From Haemonchus contortus (lineage: Eukaryota > Nematoda > Chromadorea > Rhabditida > Trichostrongylidae), in NCBI GenBank assembly GCA_000469685.2, contig LS997562.1, forward strand, positions 28,333,391-28,397,390: DNA of 64,000 nt, read 5' to 3'. Under the pieces are notes generated by a model. It was given only the letters and a program-made list of their open reading frames with translations. It ran no database searches and had not been told where the DNA came from. The position numbers were made by a program, and so were the translations under genes. Below, piece by piece: positions 55,412 to 64,000 of the stretch. The number at the start of each line of letters is the position of its first letter. Position 1 is the first letter of the stretch.

Positions 55412-56532
55412 AGTAACCAAAATTAACATTTGCCGTCAACTGTTCCGCAACCGCACGAACGACCGGTGAACGCGGTTACAGGACCGTTGTCAACCGCGTG
55501 TGTAGTGACTCAGCGTTTTTGTCGTTTTCTCTGCGTCTCCTTAAATAGGCACCTCACAGCGAAGAGGATAGAGGACAGACGAAAGAGCTCGCCACTCCTC
55601 AATGCCTTCTATTACTATACTATATGTTCGCTAAGTATCCTAAACAATAAGATACTTAGCGAACACTGCCGGGTTAAGATTGAATCAATGATGTTGGAGA
55701 TCTCCAGACGATATAGTTGATCTCAGCGCTGATTCTTATAAAACAAAGTTGCAAAGCGACTGTAAGTTTGGATTTTCTACAAGTCACACAGATTTTTTCG
55801 GTGCAGATGTTCTATGCAGACGCGTTAATGATATTTGGACGGATCAAGCCTTTGTTTCTCTCAGAGTACCTGGACTTTGAAATACGAAGTTTTCTTAGTT
55901 GGAAGAAGTTTGTCTTTCTGTCAATTCGACTCTTGGACCCATTCGAATGTCTACTCTGACGAGATAGCGCTCTGTAGGAGAGTACCGACAACGAGCGGAC
56001 ACGCCCTCCTCCCGCTGGTGATCACGAGACGCAGAGATTGCCTCGCCGTCTGATTCTCTCAGCGAGAGAAATTCTGGTTGACAACAGCCCTGTAACCGGT
56101 GAACGCTCGCCTATGCCTTCTAGCTCAGACCCAATTCCGTGATTCATTGGGTTTTTCAGCTCAGCGGTGCTGACTTGAAAAGTTTCAATGGAATTATTCA
56201 TGTCTGGTTCTTCGTCATGTAGTTAATTCGTGAGCTTTGATGGGAAGTGGTTTGAAGTAACGTAAAACTTACGAAAGCTCGTGGGGATTTTGCATTGGGT
56301 CTGATTGACAAAAGAAAAGTGGGCAGTTTTGAAATACGAAAGAGTCCTGCGTGCATGCGTTCTTGCACTTATAACAGTGGCTGTAATTGCAGTTTTCTCC
56401 GAATAATTAATACTTTAAATTATTTTTTAACTCTTCCCTTTGCCCCTTTTTGCTTTTTCCGAATAAGCGCAGGCCTTAAATTACACGCGAATGGGTTTTT
56501 CTAGTTCGCAGCAATTACTGTTGATATATTCC
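55412..56532. other. Intergenic region upstream of the synthetase gene
   Basis: No exon recognised. A perfect 14-bp stem (55,626-55,639 with 55,651-55,664, GTTCGCTAAGTATC) around an 11-base loop could be a small inverted-repeat relic. The promoter of the synthetase gene should be here, but I see no defined element. Confidence 0.55.
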
Positions 56533-56540
56533 TTTTCAGT
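56533..56540 (+). promoter_or_regulatory. Likely spliced-leader trans-splice acceptor
   Basis: TTTTCAG ends one base before the start codon at 56,541, with no upstream exon visible. In nematodes this is the usual picture for addition of the SL1 leader to the mRNA 5' end. Confidence 0.7.
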
Positions 56541-59500
56541 ATGGGTGACGTACAATTGCCCGAGGAGGCTCAGAAGCGGAAGACTTTGATATTGAGAAAT
56601 TTGCAGGTACGGGTTATTTGTATTTGTTTTCCTTGGTTTTCTAATTCCTGAATCTTAGCGAATGTTTCCTGTACCGGTGCTGAACCTTCTTTTGTTGTCA
56701 CCATTTGTGTGTCACTAATTTGTTATCTTACTTTATTGAGCTTGAAGTGGATTTTAAATTAATCATGACTTACATGAAGGGCGGAGGTGGTGTAGTGCCA
56801 AGTGACGCACTGTCACACACGCATGGTCACGGGTTCGACTCCTGGATCGATATCCCCCTGGCCAGCAAGCCTTCCATCCCTCCAGGGTGGTTGACTGGTA
56901 CCAGACTCGCCTGAAAAATAAAAGCGCTGCTTTCACATCGGCTGGCCACAGCAAGTCATTGTATGGGCTACATACGCATTCAATGCGCAGCTACGATTCT
57001 GAATGGAAGTCGAATGTTGGGACGCATTTCCTCACACGTGAATGATCAACGCCCAAAGACTTGATCCATTATCCTTAATAGATGAGTGAAAACGTATCAC
57101 TGGTATGGTGCTTGACAGCAACTTGGGTTGTCCTCCAAAGTGGCTAAGGAGCTTTTCATCTCTAAACAGTCGATACCATTCGTTTGATTCCTCAAAGATG
57201 CTGACACCTCTCGAAAGCCATTCCTACTTTAACCCATGTTAGGCGATTATGGTGGCCTGCCGTAATGGACACTTATTAGTGTGTTTGCCAATGAAATTGA
57301 TTATTTGATATAACCTATGTGGTAGAGCTGCTGCGCCGGATACGCATAGAGGCCGTAATATACTACGGTCGTAGGAACATAGTCATTGAGCTGCTTTTCC
57401 GAAAATTCTCAGAAACATTTACTTATCACTTTGCAACCTGCCCGATAATGGTGAAATATCATATCTGCGTTGTGACTCTTGGCCTTTATTCATTTATTTT
57501 ATTATTAATCATACGACAAAGTATGCTTATTACTTCTGATTTAGTGTCCCAGGCACTTTTTCATTTGTGCATGTACAACTTGTCATTTTTTGCATTTTTT
57601 ATTTCCTTTAATTTTGAGGAGGCACTCGGTGTGGACAAATTGGAAAAGCAGTTGTCAACAGATGGAAAGGTCGTACATGTATATTGGGGCACAGCAACAA
57701 CCGGGAAACCTCATGTTGGGTACTTTGTGCCAATGCGCAAAATCGCTGATTTTCTACAGGCTGGCCTGAAGGTACCGATAATTTCCTTTTCTCTTTTTCC
57801 CCTTTCTTAAACATTCGTTTTTATGTGACCGTATTGTTTGCTGATCTACACGCTTTCCTCGACAACATGAAGAGCACATGGGAGTTACTTGAAAATCGTG
57901 TTATCTATTACGAACACATAATAAAGGCTCTCTTGATGGCTTTGAATGTCCCGATTGAGCGGCTCCATTTTGTGAGAGGAACCACGTATCAGCTTTCCAG
58001 GTATTTCCACCTCTACTTTGTACTCAGCTGAGCCTTAGGTTTTAAATGTTTTCCTTTTACCGAACTTCACGAAGTATTTTTGATTCTTTGTTCTTAAGAG
58101 AGTACACTTTTGACATACTTCGTTTGTGTAGTCAAGTATCACAGAGGGATGCACTCAAGGCTGGCGCCGAGGTTGTTAAGCAGGTACTTTCCAATTTTCC
58201 TTTTAATGGATCAACCTCCAAAGACCGCATAATATGTCGATGCTTCAGGTGGAATCTCCGCTACTGTCAGGTCTCCTATATCCCCTACTGCAGGCCCTTG
58301 ATGAGCAGTACCTGAAGGTTTCTTCCTTACTATCATGATTAGGAGCGGTCGTTTACACTCTATTCATTAACAATCATGAGTGCTGCGCTCTTTTCAAATT
58401 TCCTTTTCAGCGTATTTTGCTTATAAATCTCTGCTCTAGGTGGATGGCCAGTTCGGCGGCGTTGACCAGCGAAAAATCTTCATCTTAGCAGAAGAGCAAT
58501 TACCAAAATTGAAACTAGGAAAAAGATGGCACTTGATGAATCCTATGGTGCCCGGATTAACCGGTTCTAAGATGAGCAGGTTCTGTTCCGAAAGCATACT
58601 TTCCTACTAGATATTTGCTTGATGTAATCAATGTATTCAGTTCGGAGGTCGACTCGAAAATTGATTTATTAGACAGCCGTGATGTTGTCGAGCGAAAAAT
58701 TCTCGGTGCTGCCTGTCCAAAACAAGAAGATGACAACGGAATCTTGGCTTTCTTCAACTACGTTCTGATTCCGATTGTTAGTCCCAACTCTTTGGTTATC
58801 GCCAATAAGTATGTCGTTTCTTACCATGTTGGTGAAGTAGGTACCTAAACAAGCTCTTTCAGAGAATTTTTCACCTATGATGATATCAAGGAATCATATC
58901 TAAGTGGTGCGTTGTCTGCTGATGACTTGAAAAAGTCTCTAGTCGAGTTCCTAAACGAGCTGCTCGTTAAGGTGTGTTCGTTCATTAAAAAGGAGCTATT
59001 TTCACGTAGAAAAGTTGGTTTAGGTGCAAGAACATTGTAAATCTGATGTCGTGTTGGATGCTCTCGAGAAAGGCTACAAGGAAGTAGATGAGATTCGTGT
59101 TGAGCCACTGCAACCTCGAGTTGTACAGATCTCTGCACAAGACCAATGTCTCGTCAGGGATATCGTTGGCAATGACAAGGTGATTTCCGCTAGAATTTTC
59201 GGGGGCGCTGCATATTTCCAACGACGCTTTTTTTGTTAAAAGTCCAAATTGACGTCATTTGTGTTGGTTGCTTAAATTTTATGGGGAACAAAGCATAGGG
59301 TTTCCATGTGCCCCTTTCGCCATATCATTCATGTAACTGATTTAAAATGATACCTTATTTCTTTTCTGTAAGTTCTACATATGGCACTTTCAGACTTGTA
59401 CGACGTACGTTTTTCAACTAAATGCGACAGCGTTTCTGGCCATGCGTTGACAATGTAGGGTCACCACTGACGTGTAATATCGATCGGTGTCCAACGTTGT

Positions 59501-62500
59501 GAACGCGTGGCCAACAACGCTGTCGGTCAGTCGTACTTTGCTTGAAAAACTCACGTCGTTGAAGTCTGGTAGCGCTTGGTATGCGAAGCGAAGGCAACTT
59601 TCCAATAGATGCTCAACTTGAGAGCAAAAAAGATTATTACTATTTGATTGTAGTTGGTCGGAGATGATGATACTGCGTTGCGATCTTGTATAGCAGATGG
59701 TAGGGCAATTCGGGTAACGTTCACTATACACCCCAAAGGACGATTCCATCTTGGATTTCTTATGGGATTATTGAAAATGAAGGTGAGCATTTATTTTATT
59801 CCTTTTTTTGTTTTCTCTATCTGCACACTGTGTTTCAGTCATTAATCGACAAGGGAATAAACATAGAAGGAATTGTTCTGATTTCCGACATGGAAGCTTT
59901 CCTTGATAACGAAAAGGTAGACGCACTTTAATGTCTTTTTCAAGTTATAACGTTATGTATTGTGGTTGTTGTAGGTCTCCTGGAACACCCGAGACGCTCG
60001 GAGTGAATATTTCTACCAAATATGCTCATCCTTTATCGACCAACTGGGTTTGAAAGACAAGGTCAGGGCGATGAAATCTTCTGAAATGGACTCCGTTTTT
60101 TCAGAGTAAGTAATCTTATTGCTACGTGTTGTGGACTGAAAAAATCATGGTGGTCATCGCTCTGAAGAAATTTCCTTTTTTTCTAGAGATTATGTGTTAA
60201 ATTTGTATAAAATGGCATCCTCTGTGACTCGCGATGAAACGACGGTCTGTGAAGGTATTGTCTTCCTTCCTTTACCTGTATTTTTTTGAAAACTTTAATT
60301 CATTGTTCATTTGCGTGCTTTACTTCATCGAAGCTCTGAAACTCGACATCTCAGGAACGTCTTTATCTGGCAACTTGGTACCACTATTTTTCGCTCTTAA
60401 CCACCAAATGCTCAAGACCGATCTAGCTATTATGGGTGAAGATTCAGTCACAATTGCTAATGTTGCCTATAAGGTATAGTACCCACCTACATCATTTGAT
60501 TCCTGATTTTCAAGAATAGATTTCTTAGCTGTGGTCCCGCATGAGGATACAACCGCCTACACAGTTGATGTTCTCGCTGCTTCCCGGTTGTGATGGCAAG
60601 AAGATGTCATGTTCGAGTCCTGACTTTCTCCTGGAAGCGTTCGAAACACCAAAGCAAATAAAAACGAAGGTGGCACGGTGAGCTGTGATTTCAATTCTCC
60701 TTGGTTCCTCATAATTCGTAGTATTTCAGATCGTTTTGTGAGCCGAAAAACATGAAAGGGAATGTTGCAATGATGTTAGCGGAGCAGTTCATCTTCCCTC
60801 TTCTTGGTGGATCAAGTGCGTCGCTTGTTTATTCTCTCGTTCTTTATCCCATATGTTCTGGTTCGCTCAGTGTGGTTATCTTTGTGGGCACCTCTTTTCG
60901 GCTTTCTTCCCGTTATACACACAGCAGTAATTGGTTGTGTAGGTGTGATTGTCGGTGTACCGCGTTTCTGTTTATGCAGAAGACTTCCATGATGAAGATA
61001 GTGGTATTAAAAACCCCATCAAGAACTGAGGCAGTAACACTTGAAAGTTAATTCAAAAGAAAGTGATGTTACTCATAGCGCTTATATGGCATTCTGCTAT
61101 ACATAATTCGCTAAGTGAGTCTGATGCTTTAGTGTGTGTGTGTGACAGTTGTAACTTTGAGTGCAAGTTCATTACCTTTGCGCTCCTGGACCTAGAGGGT
61201 TCTAATTCGGAATGGATACAGGCGGCACGACGAGATCATTCATGGCAGGTGATAGGAAGTGGTAATAGTTTATAGAAACTGATTAAGAGCGTTAGAAAGT
61301 AAGAGTATGAACAGGGGAAGCGGGGCACTTCGTTTGGTAACTTGTAGTATGAAGGGCCATTGATGGTTGACAACAAGAACTGACAGCAAGTGTTAAGGGC
61401 TTGTGATTGCCACTAGATCACTTTCTTTTTTGGTATGGCAGCAGAACATTGCTGATGGTGTGATTGGATCGATTTCCAGAAACTGGTAACAAAAACTGAT
61501 AAAAGCTGGAAAGGGATTTTATAAGTTTTTTGGGGTCTTTGTTGCATACAATGTGCCATTTGGATGTTCCATAAATAAGACGGCATGGGTCATTAGGATG
61601 ACCTAAAATGAGTGATATGGGCTGATCAAAGTCTGCCATTGAAGGAGGAAGTGTTTTGGTTTACTTTCTTGCTATTAGGTGAGGACGTGGGAGAGTTCGA
61701 GTTTCGCGCCTTGACAGAGCTTGAATCCCTCCTTCGTAACCCATTTCCTCCCTTGAAAGGAACTTTTGGCTCCTTCAACCCGGCTTCAATGTTCAATCTC
61801 GATTTTGCAATATAACATGCTTCAATTTCAGGTCTCGACATATTAAGAAGCCCAGAAAATGGTGGCAATTTGAGCGTAACATCCTACGAGGACTTGAAGC
61901 ATGAGTTTACTCAGGGCACAAATCCAGATTTTCCTCTTCATCCTGCGGACTTGAAAACCACCGTCGTAGGATTCATTAACAGGTCAGCTATCCAGCTTTT
62001 CCTTTTCATCCATTTCCTTTTGAATGGTTCATTTTTACACAGCTTTACTGAGGTTTTATATTTTGAATACTGCTTCTCACCAATTGGTAGTTATAACACT
62101 ACAAAGGTGATTCAATTTGAATTATGCTCCTACTTCATGTTAAACTTCAGCTCTCAAACTCGGAGTAATCATAATTGATAAGGAAACACTGGAGTGGGGA
62201 ATCTCGAGTTTAGGGTTTGCAAAGAAATGGTAAACGACTGAATAAGTGGGCACGTATGAGAATTGATGAATGGGTTAGCGGAGAAAAGAAATGAAGCGAC
62301 AGATCAGACGAATCAGTGGGCAGAGTGAATTAGAGAACAGAAAGGGAAGATGGGTAGCTTCAAGTGCAGAAATACATTGAGGAGTACGTTAAAAAGGGAA
62401 TTAACAAGGGATCGAAAAGGAGTTGAAACAGGCGACAGGTAATAATCGTTGGGAAGGACATGTCAGGCTAACAGATTTCTAAAAAAATTGAAGCGGTTTC

Positions 62501-62770
62501 TTTATTTCGTTTGCCTAACTTCCCCCTTAAAGTAGAGAGTGGATAGACAATATCGACATGTGGTTACTATCTTTTTTTTTGTTTCTATGCTTTAGGGAGT
62601 GGAAGCCATGCCTGGAAGCACAGATTTCTATCTAGGGTATTCCATAGGATATTTTCAGATTCTTCGACCCAATCCGAGAGCGATTTGCCTCCAATCAGGC
62701 TTCTTTGGTTGCTGCAGCTTTTTCCCAGTGGCAAGAAGGGAAAGAAATGACGAGAATCAAAATTGATTAA
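56541..62770 (+). CDS. yars-1: Cytoplasmic tyrosyl-tRNA synthetase, double-length
   Basis: Joins tyrosine to tRNA-Tyr in the cytoplasm. Nineteen exons: 56541-56606, 57619-57771, 57825-58000, 58099-58183, 58249-58317, 58440-58579, 58641-58808, 58863-58971, 59024-59179, 59654-59782, 59839-59916, 59975-60105, 60187-60254, 60334-60473, 60529-60677, 60730-60815, 61679-61735, 61832-61982, 62659-62770. Phases agree throughout; about 740 residues. The first core has [20 protein letters not shown] (HIGH-type HVGY), [14 protein letters not shown], and [10 protein letters not shown] (KMSKS-type). A second core follows: [19 protein letters not shown] (HLGF), [12 protein letters not shown], and [10 protein letters not shown], then the C-terminal [20 protein letters not shown]. 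Vertebrate YARS has one core plus an EMAPII-like domain, absent here. Trypanosomatid TyrRS is a comparable two-core pseudo-dimer. Intron 2 lacks an AG acceptor; other acceptors are loose (TTTTGAG, TTAAG, CGAAG). The symbol is by homology. Confidence 0.94.
56779..57080 (+). repeat. tRNA-derived SINE (family 1) in synthetase intron 1
   Basis: GGAGGTGGTGTAGTGCCAAG, then CATGGTCACGGGTTCGACTC (B box GGTTCGACTCC), CAGCAAGCCTTCCATCCCTC, TGACTGGTACCAGACTCG and GAATGATCAACGCCC. It is full-length and in sense orientation with the host gene. Confidence 0.88.
60816..61678 (+). other. Intron 16 of the synthetase gene
   Basis: 862-bp intron starting GTGCGT and ending TATTAG. No exon or recognised repeat inside. 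Confidence 0.6.
61983..62658 (+). other. Intron 18 of the synthetase gene
   Basis: 676-bp intron starting GTCAGC and ending TTTTCAG. Nothing else recognised. Confidence 0.6.
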
Positions 62771-63527
62771 AACGTGAGGTTTGCGTGCGTTTCTTCAATC
62801 TTTTTCCTGCTGAGCTGTTAATGTTTAATATCATTTACTAAGTTGTGCAACAGTTTTCCTCTTTTTTTCTGTATAGTCTTGATGCTGAGTGTAGTTTATA
62901 TGAGCTGTGATCGGTTGTTTTATAAGCTAGTAATTGTTTTTTGAGTACTTCTATGTATCGAGCAAAATTGGGCGGATCGGAGCTAACTGTGAGCTGCTCA
63001 TCGGTGCTTGCTAATTTATGCGCTCCACGTCGTTGTTACTCTATGCTATTTCAATTGTTGTTCTTGTTGGGATTTGAATTGTTTTATATACTGGAATTTG
63101 ATAAGGTTTGATATTAATTATTCCTCGGTATGAGCAATATTGAAATAATATTTATGGAAAATATCCATTCAAAAAACTGCTCCTCTAGAGAGTTGTTTTC
63201 GTTCGAAATCTTTCCTAGGTACGTATTGTGGCAAATGTAGGGATGAATGAATGAATGGGCTTATGTGATGGAAGATTTCGGTCTTTTCCCAATGGTTTTC
63301 TGGTCAGTCGTCTAATGCGTCCGTTCTAATATTGTCGCCAAAATTGCAACGCAAATACTGCGTTGTACCACCTTTGAAATTCCGAACTACGCACTTCACG
63401 TCCCCTTTGATTTGAGGTGAATGAGAAAAGAGCGGTTAAGCGGGCAGAGTTAGTCGAACCGACTCGCTTCGGAGTTTCATATTGATTATAACAAAATCGG
63501 AAATATTTGTACCTAACCACAATCTAG
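62771..63527 (+). other. 3' flank of the synthetase gene
   Basis: AT-rich, no exon recognised. I see no clean AATAAA within the first 300 bases, so the poly(A) site is unplaced. Confidence 0.5.
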
Positions 63528-63833
63528 GGCGGAAGTGGTGTTGTGGCAAGAGGCGCACGTCGCACACACATGGTCACGGGTTCGATTCCCGGATCGATGC
63601 CTGCCTAGGCCAACCAAGCCTTTCATCCCTCCGGGGTCGGTTAATTGGTACCAGACTCGTCTTGATGGTGAAAGCCCTGACTTGTACATCGTTTGGCCAT
63701 AGCAAGTCATTGTATTGGGGACATACGCTTTCAATACGCCATTACGATTCTGAATGGATTGAAAGCGTGGGCGCATTCCTCTGACGGGGTTGATTAGGCC
63801 CCAAGATCTATCCTTTATTCTTTAGCCATAATC
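63528..63833 (+). repeat. tRNA-derived SINE (family 1)
   Basis: GGCGGAAGTGGTGTTGTGGC, CACATGGTCACGGGTTCGAT with a perfect GGTTCGATTCC B box, CCAACCAAGCCTTTCATCCC, TTAATTGGTACCAGACTCG, GGGGTTGATTAGGCCCC and tail CTATCCTTTATTCTTT. Full-length. Confidence 0.88.
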
Positions 63834-64000
63834 TATTATAACGTTGCCCAGCAACTGTAATTGTGTCCTTTTTGTGCATTTTTTTCGTAAGTTTTTTTTT
63901 TTGACTGGAGTCTCTCCCACCATATTCTATTTTGACGTCACACTAAATATTGCTCAAGACCTTTTTTGCCATACTCACCTGCATGATTGGATTTTCTTTC
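63834..64000. other. Right edge of window
   Basis: T-rich, non-coding as far as I can see. Confidence 0.4.

Noticed and set aside
61736..61831. Apparent third intron without a GT donor in the synthetase gene (exon seeming to end at AAAG|GAACTT).
   Set aside because: A canonical donor C|GTAACC at 61,736 keeps phase (CGT Arg across the junction) and only removes eight codons, so no anomaly is needed.
63800..63830. SINE tail TTATTCTTTAGC matching the RTE 3' end, as evidence that this RTE mobilises the SINE.
   Set aside because: The match is to the reverse complement of the RTE 3' tail and is not shared by the other SINE copies, which end CTTTATCCTT.
1..64000. CRISPR arrays, bacterial operons, phage or riboswitches.
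   Set aside because: Intron-rich nematode DNA; no regularly spaced short repeats seen.

Overview
The window is nuclear DNA from a nematode. Genes have many short exons with small introns, and one start codon sits one base after a TTTTCAG trans-splice-type acceptor. The encoded proteins match nematode families closely. The mix of mobile elements, including tRNA-derived SINEs, an RTE, BEL/Pao, Penelope-like, mariner and hAT MITEs, fits a strongylid (clade V) parasite such as a hookworm. The species is an inference. Most of the useful gene structure lies in exons too short to stand out as open reading frames; I joined them by hand from splice sites, reading phase and family conservation.

Layout. 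(1) Bases 1-10,463, minus strand: a class C seven-transmembrane receptor of the GPR158/GPR179 family, 11 exons with continuous reading phase, running off the left edge of the window. (2) Bases 14,349-26,985, minus strand: avr-14, the glutamate-gated chloride channel subunit targeted by ivermectin. One shared ligand-binding domain is followed by two complete alternative membrane-domain cassettes, a B-type (25,499-20,749) and an A-type (20,604-14,349). The introns carry a mariner, a MITE and SINEs. (3) About 27-38 kb: gene-poor DNA with SINEs, an interspersed repeat and a decayed gag-like relic. (4) Bases 39,055-43,102: a young BEL/Pao LTR element that keeps gag but has lost pol, with 910/918-bp LTRs and a 5-bp target duplication. 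(5) About 44.5-46.6 kb: a decayed MULE-like transposase. (6) Bases 47,461-51,300: two 5'-truncated Penelope-like elements head to head, with a MITE between them. (7) Bases 52,259-55,411: a near-intact RTE retrotransposon with a 15-bp target duplication. (8) Bases 56,541-62,770, plus strand: a 19-exon cytoplasmic tyrosyl-tRNA synthetase of double length (about 740 residues), with two synthetase cores in one chain.

Biology. The two left-hand genes both belong to neuronal amino-acid signalling. avr-14 is an ionotropic glutamate receptor. GPR158 in mammals is a Cache-domain receptor that recruits the RGS7-Gbeta5 complex, and the coiled coil that does this is conserved here. The most checkable surprises are splice-site defects at single bases: the first pore-region donor of the avr-14 B cassette reads GAAAGC instead of GTAAGC, and intron 2 of the tyrosyl-tRNA synthetase contains no AG at all. 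I found no CRISPR array, rRNA, true tRNA gene or bacterial-type operon.
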